From: Streptomyces thinghirensis
Lineage (GTDB): Bacteria; Actinomycetota; Actinomycetia; Streptomycetales; Streptomycetaceae
Assembly (NCBI GenBank): GCA_021502835.1
Contig: JAKFGP010000052.1
Coordinates: 82,447 to 146,446, forward strand
Reading direction: 5' to 3'
Length of the DNA: 64,000 nt
Shown here piece after piece: positions 21,347-32,460 of this stretch. Every line of letters begins with the position of its first letter. The first letter of the stretch is position 1. A program made the translations under genes and the position numbers. The notes under the pieces are model-generated. The model ran no database searches, was not told the DNA's origin, and was given only the letters and a program-made list of their open reading frames with translations.

Positions 21347-21921
21347 CTAACCGGAGGCGCCGAGCGGGCCGCGGGCGACCGTCTCGTAACGGGGCTGCTC
21401 GCCCGGCACCCCGGACCCGGCAGGTTGCTGCGCACCAGCGCCAGGCCGGTCACGGTCCAGGTGCGGCTCGTGAAGCCGTCCAGCGTCTCGACGTACGGGC
21501 GCACGTCGAACGCCTCCCGGCTGCGGGCCACGGTCAGGTGGGGCTTGTAGCGCCGGTGCTCGCCCATCTCGACGCCCGCCTTGCGCCCCGCCGACTCCGC
21601 CCGGTCCGCGAGCAACCGCAGGGTCGCCACGTCACCCTCAGCTCCGGCCCACAGGGCCGCCCGTGCCCGAACTGGCCGCCCCCGCGCAGCGCCAGCTCGA
21701 AGGGCGCGGTGCGGTGGGCCGCCCGCTCCAGGCGGGCCGACAGATCGGGTACGAGGTCGTCGTCCACCTCCCCGTAGAAGGCGAGCGTGAGGTGCCACCC
21801 CGGGCGGCCGGTCCAGCGCAGCCCGTCCGCACCGGGCAGCGTCCGCAGCGCGGCCACCTCGGCGGCGCGAGGGCGGCGGTGACGTCCTCGGGGGGCAGTA
21901 CGGCGGCGAACAGCGTCTCAC
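21347..21921 (-). CDS. thpR: RNA 2',3'-cyclic phosphodiesterase (2'-5' RNA ligase family)
   Basis: About 191 residues. LFAAVLPPEDVTAAL at the N-terminus; the two catalytic HxTx motifs are HLTLAF (near 21790, in AALRTLPGADGLRWTGRPGW context) and HLTVARSREAF (near 21530); DGFTSRTWTVTGLALVRSNL near the end. This is the ThpR/LigT 2H phosphoesterase that opens 2',3'-cyclic phosphates of RNA. GTG 21921 used; one shift directly after the start and two or three further shifts occur, ending GASG-stop at 21347. Confidence 0.82.
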
Positions 21922-21957
21922 GACGTCACCCCTGTCAGGACCCGTACCGCCGGGCCC

Positions 21958-23332
21958 CTACGCCGCCGGCGCCAGCTCCTCGCGCCGCTCTCGCGGCACG
22001 AAGCGCACCTGCGGATGCCCCCGGTGCCAGCCGACCGACAGGCGCAGGTTGCCCCACGCGGGCCAGGATCAGGCCGATGACGATCGCGGCCGTCGCGGCC
22101 ACCAGCGCCGCCCGCGGCGAAAGCCCGCCCGGGCTCCGTACGTGTCCGTCACCCAGCCGACGATCGGGGCGCCGACCGGGGAACCGCCGAGGAAGACCAT
22201 CATGTACAGGGCCATCACGCGGCCCCGCATGGCCGGGTCGGTGGACATCTGGATGCTGGTGTTGGCGGTGACGTTGACCGTCATGCTGAAGACGCCGATC
22301 GGGACCATCAGCAGCGCGAACAGCCACAGCTCGGGTGCCCGTCGCCGCCACCATCTCCAGGGCGCCGAAGGCGAGCGCCGCCGCGATCAGGACGCGCAGC
22401 CGGGCCGTGCCGCGCCGGGCGGCGAGCAGGGCGCCGGCCAGCGAGCCGACGGCCATGAGGGTGTTGAAGAGGCTGTAGGCGCCGGCCCCCGCGTCGAAGA
22501 CGTCGTCGGCGAAGGCGGACGGGAAGACCGGGAAGTTGAAGCCGAAGGTGCCGATGAAGCCGACCAGCACGATGGTCCAGATCAGCTCGGGGCGGCCGGC
22601 GACGTAGGTGCAGGCCCTCGCGGAGCTGTCCCTGCGCCGCGCGGGGCGCGCTGGACGGCGTGCAGTTCGCGGGCGCGCATCAGCACCAGGCAGCTCAGCG
22701 GCGCGACGAAGGACAGGCCGTTGGCGAGGAACGCCCAGCCGGTGCCCACGCCGGTGATCATCAGACCGGCGACGGCGGGGCCGACCAGGCGGGCCGACTG
22801 GAAGTTGGCCGAGTTGAGGCTGACCGCGTTCTGGAGCTGGTCGCGGCCGACCAGCTCGGCGACGAAGGACTGGCGGGCCGGGTTGTCGACGACCGTGGCC
22901 AGGCCCATCGCGAAGGCGGCGACGTAGACGTGCCAGACCTGGACGTGGCCGGTCAGGGTGAGGACGGCGAGGAAGAGCGCGGTCAGGGCCATCGCGGACT
23001 GGGTCACCAGCAGCGTGGGCGCTTGCGCAGGCGGTCGACGAGGACGCCGCCGTAGAGGCCGAAGAGCAGCATCGGCAGGAACTGCAGGGCCGTGGTGATA
23101 CCGACGGCCGCCGAGGAGCCGGTGAGGCTGAGCACCAGCCAGTCCTGGGCGATGCGCTGCATCCAGGTGCCGATGTTGGAGACGACCTGGCCCAGGAAGA
23201 ACAGGCGGTAGTTCCGGACCCGGAGGGAGGCGAACATCGAGGTCTTGGTCTTGCGAGGGGCGTCGGGGGGGCGGTCGGGTCGTCGTGGCCGTCAGGTGCG
23301 GGGGCGGAAGCTGCTCCGGGTCCCGTACTCAA
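21958..23332 (-). CDS. MFS transporter (MFS_3, enterobactin-exporter-like)
   Basis: About 458 residues, 12 predicted helices. MFASLRVRNYRLFFLGQVVS, NIGTWMQRIAQDWLVLSLTG, TTALQFLPMLLFGLYGGVLV, MALTALFLAVLTLTGHVQVW, AAFAMGLATVVDNPARQSFV, LMITGVGTGWAFLANGLSFV, WTIVLVGFIGTFGFNFPVF, SMTVNVTANTSIQMSTDPAM, RGRVMALYMMVFLGGSPVGA. TTG 23332 is taken as start: AGGAGG is upstream and the N-terminal tail STGPGAASAPAP fits. The true C-terminus RRERREELAPAA-like stop is at 21958. It follows the MarR gene by 27 bp in the same direction; a MarR-controlled efflux pump is likely. Confidence 0.87.
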
Positions 23333-23359
23333 AAGGGTTCGCCTCCTCGCGAATGCTGC

Positions 23360-23798
23360 TTACCGGTGTGCGAGCTTCTCCAGCACGGGGGCGGCGGCGC
23401 GCAGTTTCGCCCACTCGTCCTCGTCGAGTCCCTCGACCAGCGTGGCCAGGAACGCGTTCCGCTTGCGGCGGCTCTCCTCGAGCATCACCACGGCCTGCTC
23501 GGTCTGCGTCACGACCTTCTGGCGCCGGTCCTCGGGATGCGGCTCCAGCCGGACCAGCCCCTTCGCCTCCAGAAGCGCCACGATGCGGGTCATCGAGGGC
23601 GGCTGGACGTGTTCCCTTGCGGGCCAGCTCGCCCGGGGTGGCGCTGCCGCAGAGGGACAGGGTGCCCAGCACCGACATCTCGGTCGGGCTGAGCGACTCG
23701 TCGACCCGCTGGTGTTTGAGCCGACGGGACAACCGCATCACGGCGGAGCGCAGGGAGTTCACGGCGGCGGCGTCGTCGCCATGCTTGAGGTCCGACAT
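23360..23798 (-). CDS. MarR family regulator
   Basis: About 146 residues. MSDLKHGDDAAAVNSLRSAV, MRLSRRLKHQRVDESLSPTE, MSVLGTLSLCGSATPGELAR, and after one inserted base MTRIVALLEAKGLVRLEPHP, EDRRQKVVTQTEQAVVMLEE, and LRAAAPVLEKLAHR make a complete winged-helix MarR protein. It is the first gene of a two-gene unit with the MFS transporter. AACTCATTAGT just upstream (near 23811-23820) may belong to its operator. Confidence 0.9.
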
Positions 23799-23903
23799 GT
23801 TCCTTAGCGTAACTCATTAGTCTCGCGAAATACCACCGCTCACCCGCCCGCGTGCCCGTGAGGCCCGCCACTGAAACCCGGACTTCACCCGTACGAGTGA
23901 GCT

Positions 23904-23915
23904 GTTTCCGGAAAC
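23904..23915. promoter_or_regulatory. 12-bp palindrome ahead of ribbon-helix-helix gene
   Basis: GTTTCCGGAAAC is a perfect palindrome 34 bp before GTG 23949. Ribbon-helix-helix proteins often bind short palindromes in their own promoter, so this is a candidate self-operator. Inference only. Confidence 0.35.
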
Positions 23916-23948
23916 CGGAGCATCACCCGGCCGGTGGGGGCGACCCTC

Positions 23949-24136
23949 GTGCGCATGGGGACCAGCGTGCTCAGCCTGCGGATGGACGGGGAGCTGCTCG
24001 ACCGGCTCCGGCACCATGCGGCGAAAGGGGAATGAGCGTCCAGGACTATGTCGTCCGGACGCTCATTCGGGATGACTTCGACGAGCGGTTCCAGTCCGCC
24101 GTGGAGGAGACGGAACGGTTCTACGGGGTCACGTGA
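23949..24136 (+). CDS. Ribbon-helix-helix (Arc/CopG-like) small protein
   Basis: About 62 residues. VRMGTSVLSLRMDGELLDRL, RHHAAK, RGMSVQDYVVRTLIRDDFDE and RFQSAVEETERFYGVT. The beta strand (TSVLSLRM) plus two helices is the ribbon-helix-helix DNA-binding or antitoxin fold. One C is missing near 24026, giving an apparent early TGA. Starts GTG 23934, GTG 23949 and ATG 23955 are all in frame; ATG 23955 begins the conserved part. No toxin gene is next to it, so it may be an orphan regulator. Confidence 0.65.
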
Positions 24137-24146
24137 GACCCACCGG

Positions 24147-25605
24147 TCAGGTGAGACCCAGGGCCGGCATCAGGTAGTAGAAGGCGAACACCGCCGACAC
24201 CACGTACATCGTGACCGGGACCTCCCGGCCCCGCCCGACCGCCAGGCGCAGCACCGAGAAGGTGATGAAGCCCATGCCGATGCCGTTGGTGATCGAGTAG
24301 GTGAACGGCATCATCAGCATCGTCATGAAGGCCGGGATCGCGATCGTGAAGTCGGACCAGTCGATCTCCCGGATCGAGCCGGCCAGGATCAGGAAGCCGA
24401 CCGCGACCAGCGCCGGAGTGGCCGCCTGGGACGGGACCATCGTGGCGACCGGCGTGAGGAACAGCGCCACCGCGAAGAGCGCGCCGGAGACGATGTTGGC
24501 GAAGCCGGTGCGCGCGCCCTCGCCGACGCCGGCCGTGGACTCCACGAAGCAGGTCGTGGCCGAGGCGGAGCTGGCACCGCCCGCGGCGACCGCGACGCCG
24601 TCGACGAAGAGGACCTTGTTGATGCCCGGCATCTGGCCCTGGGCGTCGGTCAGCTTCGCCTCGTCGCTGACGGCCATGATCGTGCCCATGGCGTCGAAGA
24701 AGCACGACAGCAGGACGGTGAAGACGAACAGCACGCCGGTCAGGACGCCGACCTTCTCGAAGCCGCCGAACAGGCTGACCTCGCCGACCAGGCCGAAGTC
24801 GGGGGTGGCGACGGGGTTGCCGGGCCACTCGGGGGTGGTCAGGCCCCAGGAGGGGATGTCGGCGACCGCGTTGATGATCATCGCGAGGACGGTCATCACG
24901 ACGATGGAGATGAGGATCGCGCCAGGGGTCCTGCGGACGATCAGCGCCAGGGTGAGCAGCACACCGAGGGCGAAGACCAGCACCGGCCAGCCGAGCAGGT
25001 GACCGCCGGTGCCCAGCTGGAGGGGAACGGTGGTCTGGGCGGCGTCCGGCATCCGGGTGACGAACCCCGAGTCGACCAGGCCGATCAGCATGATGAACAG
25101 GCCGATACCGATGGCGATGGCCTTGCGCAGGCCGTAGGGCACGGCGTTCATCACGCGCTCCGCAGGCCGGTGGCGACCAGCAGCATGACGATGAAACCGG
25201 CCAGCACCACCATGCCCATGGCGTCCGGCCAGGACATCCGCGGGCGAGCTGGAGGGCGACGACGGAGTTGACGCCGAGGCCCGCGGCGAGCGCGATCGGG
25301 ACGTTGCCGATGACGCCCATCAGGAGCGTGGTGAACGCCGCCGTCAGGGCGGTCGCGGTGACCAGCTGACCGTTGTCGAGCTGGTTGCCGTACATGTCCT
25401 TCGCGCTGCCCAGGATGATCGGGTTCAGCACGATGATGTAGGCCATCGCGAAGAAGGTGGCGAAAACCGCCGCGGATCTCACGGGGCAGCGTGCTGCCGC
25501 GCTCGGAGATCCTGAAGTACCGGTCGAGGCCGTTCTGCGGGGGGCCGCCTGTCTTCGGGCGACTCGGGGGACGGGGGGGACCTTGGCGGAGGCCGAGGTG
25601 GGCAT
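24147..25605 (-). CDS. NCS2 family purine (adenine/guanine-type) permease
   Basis: About 486 residues, 12-14 membrane segments. FATFFAMAYIIVLNPIILGS, ATALTAAFTTLLMGVIGNVP, LAAGLGVNSVVALQLA, PYGLRKAIAIGIGLFIMLIG, PGAILISIVVMTVLAMIINA, LSCFFDAMGTIMAVSDEAKL, FVESTAGVGEGARTGFANIV, and SITNGIGMGFITFSVLRL. This is the AzgA/COG2252 subfamily that imports purine bases with protons. Three frameshifts (near 25480, 25235 and 25150) interrupt the first half; the C-terminal 330 residues are open. Divergent from the DUF2530 gene across a 181-bp promoter gap. Confidence 0.9.
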
Positions 25606-25786
25606 GCGAGGACCTCATCACCAACAGGTTCCCCCACGGCCTTATTGGTGTTTCCTACGAATGAAAGCGGTCAGAGACAAACGGGTTCAGTATGAACGTA
25701 TGAGCCACCCGAGCGCTATCTCCGCGCGTAGACCCGTGTGGTGCGGTTCGGTGAACGCGCGGTCGGCCTCCTCGTAAGCTGTACGC

Positions 25787-26041
25787 ATGAAGAAGTGGAC
25801 ACCCACGCACGAGGCGCCGGAGCCCCTGGAGGGCCCCGTGGTTCCGACCATCGTCGGCGGCACCGTCCTCTGGTTCGTCCTCTTCCTGGCGCAGCTGCCG
25901 TTCTACGGCTGGTTCGAGGACCGCGGGCACACCTGGTGGGTGTGGACCTGCCTGGCCGGCGCCGGGCTCGGACTGATCGGCATCTGGTACGTGCGGGGGC
26001 GCGACGCCGCGCTCGCGCGGGCCGCACGGGACGACGCCTGA
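25787..26041 (+). CDS. DUF2530 membrane protein
   Basis: 84 residues, intact. MKKWTPTHEAPEPLEGPVVP then two membrane helices (TIVGGTVLWFVLFLAQLPF and HTWWVWTCLAGAGLGLIGIW) and a basic tail. DUF2530 is an actinobacterial family of unknown function, typically beside the NCS2 permease as here. The next gene starts 6 bp after its stop, so they are likely co-transcribed. Confidence 0.88.
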   Translation: MKKWTPTHEAPEPLEGPVVPTIVGGTVLWFVLFLAQLPFYGWFEDRGHTWWVWTCLAGAGLGLIGIWYVRGRDAALARAARDDA

Positions 26042-26046
26042 CACCC

Positions 26047-26655
26047 GTGCCCGAGCCGCCCGAGCTGCCTGATCTTCCCGATCCGGCCGATCCGGCCGAT
26101 CCGGCCGAGCTGCGACTGCTCCGGCTCGACCACGCGCCCGCGCTGCTCGCCTTCGAGCGGGAGAACCGCGCCTGGTTCGCCGCCTCGGTGCCCGACCGGG
26201 GCGAGGACTACTTCGCCCGGTTCGACGAGCGCCTCCGCGGGCTGCTGGCCGAGCAGGAGGCCGGGATCTGCTTCTTCCACGTGCTGGTCGGCCCCGGGGG
26301 CGAGGTGCTCGGGCGGGTCAACCTCGTGGACGCGGAGGGTGGTGTCGCCGAGCTCGGGTACCGGATCGCGGAACGGGCCGCCGGGCGCGGTCTGGCCACC
26401 CGGGCCGTACGGGAGGTCTGCGCACTCGCCGCCCGCGCGTACGGGCTGACCGCGCTGCGGGCCTCGGCCACCCTCGACAACGCGGCCTCACGGGCCGTGC
26501 TGGCCCGCACCGGGTTCGTCACCACCGGCACGACATGGCTCGACGGGCGCCCCGGTCTTACCTACCTGCGCACCCAGGTACCTGGGCATCAGGGGCCGGA
26601 TCGCCCCGTCCTACCCAGGTCGGAACTTCCCCGCATTCGGCGGGTGAAGCCGTGA
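26047..26655 (+). CDS. GNAT family N-acetyltransferase
   Basis: 202 residues in one frame. A Pro-Asp/Ala repeat leader is followed by LRLLRLDHAPALLAFERENR, AWFAASVPDRGEDYF, GICFFHVLVGPGGEVLGRVN, VAELGYRIAERAAGRGLATR (acetyl-CoA loop) and LRASATLDNAASRAVLARTG. The RimJ/RimL-like GNAT fold is clear. The N-terminal leader is encoded by a 9-bp repeat (CGATCCGGC x3, near 26078-26107). The C-terminal 30 residues beyond TYLRTQ look unrelated to family and may be read-through after a lost base. Confidence 0.85.
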   Translation: MPEPPELPDLPDPADPADPAELRLLRLDHAPALLAFERENRAWFAASVPDRGEDYFARFDERLRGLLAEQEAGICFFHVLVGPGGEVLGRVNLVDAEGGVAELGYRIAERAAGRGLATRAVREVCALAARAYGLTALRASATLDNAASRAVLARTGFVTTGTTWLDGRPGLTYLRTQVPGHQGPDRPVLPRSELPRIRRVKP

Positions 26656-26677
26656 ATCCGCCCTTACCGTCGAACGC

Positions 26678-29080
26678 ATGACGCATCTCGACGCGGACGA
26701 CCGACTCGATCCCGCGGACCCCGTACACGCCCTTTCGCCCGCGACCGGACTGACCGCGGCCGGGGTCGCCGAACGGGTCGCGCGCGGTCAGGTCAACGAC
26801 GTCCCGGTGCGCAGCAGCCGCTCACTGGCCGACATCGTCCGTGCCAACGTCTTCACCCGGTTCAACGCGATCATCGGCGTGCTCTGGGTGATCATGCTGT
26901 TCGTCGCGCCGATCCAGGACAGCCTGTTCGGCTTCGTGATCCTCGCCAACACCGGCATCGGCATCGTCCAGGAGTGGCGGGCGAAGAAGACCCTCGACCC
27001 CTGGCGCTGATCGGCGAGGCCCGCCCGACCGTGCGCCGGGACGGGGACGGCCGCCGAGGTCAGCACCTCGGAGATCGTGCTGGACGACGTCATCGAGATC
27101 GGGCCCGGGGACAAGGTCGTCGTCGACGGGGTGTGCGTCGAGGCGGACGGGCTGGAGATCGACGAGTCCCTGCTGACCGGCGAGGCCGACCCGGTCGTCA
27201 AGCAGCCGGGGGACCAGGTCATGTCGGGCAGCTTCGTGGTCGCGGGCGGCGGCGCGTTCCGGGCGACCAAGGTGGGGCGCGAGGCGTACGCGGCGCAGCT
27301 CGCCGAGGAGGCCTCCCGCTTCACCCTGGTCCAGTCCGAGCTGCGCTCCGGCATCTCCACGATCCTGAAGTACGTCACCTGGATGATGGTCCCCACCGCG
27401 ATCGGCCTGATCCTCAGCCAGCTGGTCGCCGCGACAACGAGCTGGACGACTCCGTCGCGCGGACGGTCGGCGGCATCGTGCCCATGGTCCCGGAGGGCCT
27501 GGTCCTGCTCACCTCGTCGCCTTCGCGATCGGCGTCATCCGGCTCGGCCGCAAGCAGTGCCTCGTCCAGGAACTGCCCGCCATCGAGGGCCTGGCCCGCG
27601 TCGACACCGTCTGCCTGGACAAGACCGGCACCCTCACCGAGGGCGGCATGGACGTCACCGGACTGCGCCCGCTCGACGGCGCCGACGAGGACTACGTCCG
27701 TACGGTGCTCGGCGCCCTCGGCGGGTCCGACCCGCGCCCGAACGCCTCCTCCAGGCGATCATCGACGCCTACCCGGCCGCCGAAGTCGCCGGGGACTGGC
27801 GCTGCACCGCGTCCCTGCCCTTCTCCTCCGCCCGCAAGTACAGCGGCGCCACCCTCGTCGAGGGCGACGGCGCCTTCGGCACGTGGCTGCTGGGCGCGCC
27901 CGACGTGCTGCTGGCCGCGGACGACCCCGCACTCGCCGAGACGACGCGGCTCAACGAGCAGGGACTGCGCGTACTGCTGCTCGCCCGCGCCACCCGGGCG
28001 GCCTGGACGACCCCTCGGTGGCCGAGGGCGTCACGCCCACCGCCCTGGTCGTCCTGGAGCAGCGGCTGCGCCCGGACGCCGCCGACACCCTGCGCTACTT
28101 CGCCGACCAGGACGTCCGCGCCAAGGTCATCTCCGGGGACAACGCGGTGTCGGTCGGCGCGGTGGCCGCCAAGCTCGGGCTGTCCGGCGCCACCGTCGAC
28201 GCGCGCCGGCTGCCCGCCGAGCGGGAGGGGATGGCCGAGGCGCTCGACGGGGGACGGTGTTCGGGCGGGTCACCCCGCAGCAGAAGCGGGACATGGTGGG
28301 CGCCCTCCAGTCGCGCGGCCACACGGTCGCGATGACCGGCGACGGCGTGAACGACGTCCTGGCGCTCAAGGACGCCGACATCGGGGTGGCGATGGGCTCC
28401 GGATCGGAGGCCACCCGGGCGGTCGCGCAGATCGTGCTGCTCAACAACAGCTTCGCCACGCTGCCCTCGGTGGTGGCCGAGGGCCGCCGGGTCATCGGCA
28501 ACATCACCCGGGTCGCGACCCTGTTCCTGGTGAAGACCGTGTACTCGGTGCTGCTGGCGATCCTGGTGGTCTGCTCACAGGTCGAAGTACCCGTTCCTGC
28601 CCCGCCACCTCACCCTGCTCTCCACGCTCACCATCGGCGTCCCGGCCTTCTTCCTGGCCCTCGCCCCGAACAAGGAACGGGCCCAGCCCCACTTCGTACG
28701 GCGGGTGATGCGGTACGCGATCCCGGGCGGGGTGCTGGCCGGGGCGGCGACCTTCACGACGTACCTCGTCGCCCGGCAGCACTACTCCGGGCCGGGCGCG
28801 CTGGACGCGGAGACCAGCGCGGCGACGCTGACGCTGTTCCTGATCTCGATGTGGGTGCTGGCGATCATCGCCCGCCCCTACACGTGGTGGCGCGTGGCGC
28901 TGGTGGCGACGATGGGCCTGGGCTTCGTGGTGGCAGCTGGCGGTGCCGTGGCTGCAGGACTTCTTCGCGCTGAAGCTGGTGGGCGTGACGATGCCGTGGA
29001 CTGCCGTCGGCATCGCGGTGGTCGGCGCGGGTCTGTTGGAGCTGGCTTGGAGGTGGGTGGACCGGCGCGTTCCCGCGTGA
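26678..29080 (+). CDS. Cation-translocating P-type ATPase (CtpE-like)
   Basis: About 800 residues over several frames. [20 protein letters not shown] (N-terminal actuator), [37 protein letters not shown] (TGES-like), [22 protein letters not shown] with the phosphorylated Asp (near 27618), [55 protein letters not shown] (near 28335) and six C-terminal helices ([20 protein letters not shown]). The layout is that of the Mycobacterium CtpE group, linked to calcium uptake. Frameshifts at 26998, 27040, 27432, 27520, 27745, 28005, 28255 and 28585. Ion specificity is by family only. Confidence 0.92.
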
Positions 29081-29106
29081 CGGTTCGTTGTTCACCGCGG
29101 CGCCGT

Positions 29107-29140
29107 TGTGGCTGGTCGCGCCCACGCGGCGGAGCCGCAT
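29107..29140. repeat. Dispersed intergenic repeat, copy 1 (34-bp core)
   Basis: A 34-bp stretch starting TGTGGCTGGTCGCGCCC and ending GCGGAGCCGCAT is identical to 53735-53768. The sequence contains GCGGC...GCCGC symmetry and is followed after ~18 bp by CCCGCGCCCCT in both copies. Such REP-like units occur in many Streptomyces intergenic regions. Confidence 0.85.
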
Positions 29141-29154
29141 GCCGAACACCGCCC

Positions 29155-29174
29155 CGCGCCCCTGAAGGGGCGCG
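29155..29174. terminator. Hairpin terminator between convergent genes
   Basis: CGCGCCCCT (29155-29163) and AGGGGCGCG (29166-29174) pair across a 2-nt (effectively TGAA) loop. It lies 74 bp after the P-type ATPase stop and 33 bp before the stop of the oppositely read sacsin-like gene, at the tail of the dispersed repeat. Confidence 0.75.
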
Positions 29175-29206
29175 TCACTCCCCGTCCGACCACATGGCAC
29201 CGCCCG

Positions 29207-32200
29207 TCAGTCGAACCAGCGGTCCCTCGCCAGTTCCTCCGTGCGTGACTCGTCCTCCAGCAGCGCCGCGACCTCGAAGCGGCGGGGCCACTGACCGGCC
29301 GCCCAGGCCAGTCCCGCCGCCACCCCTCCAGGGTCGCCGCGTGCAACGCCCCGTCGGCCGTCAGCCGCCAGTCGATCTCCACGCCGTCGACGACCAGTTC
29401 CTCGTGCTCCACGTACGACGCCGGGGTCCGCGCCCCGAGCAGCACCCGCACCGGCTCCGGTACGCCGTGCTCGACGCCCTCGGAATGCACCTCGCCGGTA
29501 ACGGACTCGCTCAGCCGCCGCACCTGGAACAGCTCCGCCAACCCGGCGGCCCGAGCCGGGCGTACCGGCAGCAGCGGCACGCCCGACGTGAAGGGCAGCA
29601 GGTCCGGTGAGTCGACGACCACCGCGTCGGCGGCGTCCACCACCTCCACCCGGCCGTCGACCACGGCCCGCACCTCGTCCGGCAGGGTGACCTGCTCCGG
29701 GTCCAGCTCCGCCAGCGCGCCGTACAGGGCGTGCAGTTGGGCGGCCGTGACCGGGCGGTCGGGGTCGGCGAGGCGGTCCAGAAGCCCGCCGCGCCGCCGG
29801 GTTCGTCGAGCAGGGCGGCCACCGACGTGCGTACGCCCAGCGCCCGCAGCACCTGCTCGTCCTCGAAGCCGGTGGCGTCGGCCTCGTCGTACAGGCCGCG
29901 CAGCAGCGGGTCGCCGCCGGCGGCGCGCAGACCGGCCGGGCGGCGTCCGCCGAGCACCGGGTGCCTGCGCAGCCACCACGCGGTGTACGGCCGTACGACC
30001 TCGTGGGTGCCGTCGGGCAGGAGGACGCGCACGGACTGGACGAGCGCGTCGCGCAACGGGGGTTGCGACAGCAGGGCGAGGGCCTCGGGCCACCGGTCGT
30101 CGTCCACGAGGTCCAGGTCGCGCACGGCGACGATCTCGGTGGCGACCGGCGGTACGGGGCTGTCCGGGGAAGCGGTCGAGGATGTCCTCGCTCCACACGT
30201 CCACGGCGTCCAGCAGGCCCGCGTCGTCCGGTTCGGCGAAGTCGCCCTCGCGGGGCTCCAGTTCGTCCGGGTCGAGCACGACGTCGGTGGCCCGGACGAG
30301 CGCGAAGGTGACGAGTACCCCGCAGGCGGCCAGGGGCTCCGGCCCCACTTCTCGGCCAACTCCGCGTCCACGGCGGCGAGTTCGTCCTCGCGCATGACCT
30401 GGGCGAACGGGCCGCCGGGGAAGACGAGTTCGCCCGCCGGGGAGAGTTCGCCGTCCTCGTCGGGCAGGGCCAGCGCGCCGAGCCAGGGCTCGTCCCCGGC
30501 GTCGAGTCCGGCGTCGCGGACCAGGCCGAGGACGGTGTCGGCCAGTTCGTCGGCGTCGAGCGTGTCCTCCTCCCAGTTCGTGCCGCCGTCGTCCTCCAGG
30601 GAGGCGGCGACGGCTGCCCGGACCTGCGGGGTGGTGAGCACGGCGCGCGGAGTGGCCGGGAGGGCGCCGAGCTTCTCCAGGAGGCCGTGGGCGGCGTCCG
30701 GGTGGGCGACCTTCAGGCCGAGGCGGGTGAGCACCTCCGGATCGAGGGAGGCGGCGTCCGGGGAGGGCAGGAGCACCTGCCGGGGGCCGATGGTGGTGCG
30801 GCCGTCGGCGAGGGGGACGGGGCAGCCCGGTCAGCCGGTCGGGGTCGACCCCGGCAAGGCTGTCGTAGAGCCGCCGCCACCAGCCGGGGGCCTTCTCCAG
30901 CCCGGCCAGCCGGTCGATCGCGTCGGTCAGCGGCACCCGGGCCACCCCGAGCGTGCGCAGCTCCGCGCGGCGCCTCCAGACCGGCCGGGAGCAGCGTCGG
31001 CAGCACCTCGGCGAGGACCCGCACGGTGTCGGTGCCCGCGCCCTCCACGACCTCGGCGTCGCGGGGCCGCAGGGACTCGGGCAGGTCGGGGTCGTCCTCG
31101 CGCGGTTCGGCGGCGGGCGGCAGGAAGGAGGTGCGCGGCAGCCGTTCGAGGATCGCCTGCCGCAGCGCCCCGTCCAGCTCGCCCTTGCCCAGCGGGCCGG
31201 GCACCAGGTCGATGAGGCCGGTCGCCACCGGCCGCCAGTCGGCGAGCAGCCCTGCGTAGGCGTCCGCGGCCCGTTCCGTCAGGAAGTCGGTCAGCGGGCC
31301 GGGCGCGGCGTGCCGGCGGGTGGAGTCCACGGGAAGGAGGCGATGAGCAGCGCGGGCACGCCGAGGGGCTCGTCACTGGGCGTGGGCGCGTGGACGAAGG
31401 GGTGGTGCGGGGGCGTTCGGGGCCGCCGTCCGCGTCCACGGGCACCGCCCACGTCACGGACCAGTGGGGGCGCAGCCGCTCCTCCACGGGCCGGTCGGCG
31501 AGGAGGTCGGGGGTGGGGGCCCGTGCGCGGCGACGGTGCGCCAACGGGTGACGCCCTCCCGGGAGTCGTCCACCACGGTCAGGGCGCCCTCGGTGCGGCG
31601 GCCCAGGGTGCGCACGTCGTCCGCCACCTCCACCACGACCTCCTCCAGCCCCGGCAGGTGCGGGAGCAGGGCGTCGTCGACGGCGTGCAGGAGCCGTTCG
31701 GCGAGGTCGGCGGCGGCCGTGTCGCGCAGCGGGAGGATGACGGCCGTGTCGTAGGGGCCGGGCGCGGTGCCCTCGGCGGGGAACGGCAGCCGCAGCAGCG
31801 GGACGTGCCCGTCGCGCCGCCGGATCTCGTCGCCCAGGCCGGGACTGTGCAGCGCGGTGTCGGCGGCCAGGCCCCGGGCCTCGACCAGGGGACCAGCGCA
31901 CACCGCCGTGCCGGCCGACGACGGCGGGCTCGTCGGTGACGGCCAGGACGGCGGCGAAGCCGACCCCAAACCGGCCGACCGCGCTGTCCCCGGCGTCGCG
32001 CTTGGCGGAGGCGCGCGCAGGGTGGACAGCGACTCGACGCCGGCCGCGTCCAGCGGGGCGCCGGTGTTGGCGGCGACCAGGACACCGTCGCGCAGGGTGA
32101 GCCGGAGCCGGCCGGGCACACCGGCCCGTGCGGCGGCGTCGGCGGCGTTCTGCGCGAGTTCGACGACCAGCCGGTCGCGGTAGCCGCCGAGGACGAGGTC

Positions 32201-32329
32201 CTCCTCCGCGTTGGCGTCCTCACGGAACCGGGCCGGGCTCGTCGCCCAGGCGTCCAGCACCCCCCGCCGCAGACGTGCCGTACCGAACGGATCGGCGCCC
32301 TCGGCGGCAGGCCGCACGTACATGCTCAC
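29207..32329 (-). CDS. Large sacsin-N-terminal-like (Hsp90-fold) ATPase
   Basis: About 1040 residues. VSMYVRPAAEGADPFGTARL starts the protein; AGGAGAG lies 5 bp before the GTG at 32329. The N-terminal third is a GHKL/Hsp90-type ATPase: N-box VVELAQNAADAAARAG, then LVAANTGAPLDAAGVESL and (after a shift) VGRFGVGFAAVLAVTDEPAV as G-box. The rest is a long helical/beta region (SVTWAVPVDADG, LPADVADTL, VTLPDEVRAVVDGRVEVVDA, SVTGEVHSEGVEHGVPEPVR, RVLLGARTPASYVEHEELVV) with no known domain. Such proteins are common in Streptomyces cores and of unknown role; chaperone-like ATP switching is inferred from the fold. Many frameshifts. Confidence 0.8.
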
Positions 32330-32460
32330 GGTGACTCTCCTCTTCGACGGACCATGAAGGTACCGCCCACTCAGCCGTCCGGCGTCTGAGGACGAGGCCG
32401 TCAAGGCCGAAAGGGGGTCCGGGGGCGCAGCCCCGGAACCCGGCCACTAGCCCGCGCACG

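Noticed and set aside
26578..26655. C-terminal tail of the GNAT as a new domain
   Set aside because: It is short, Pro/Arg-rich, and likely read-through after a missed base; no family match.
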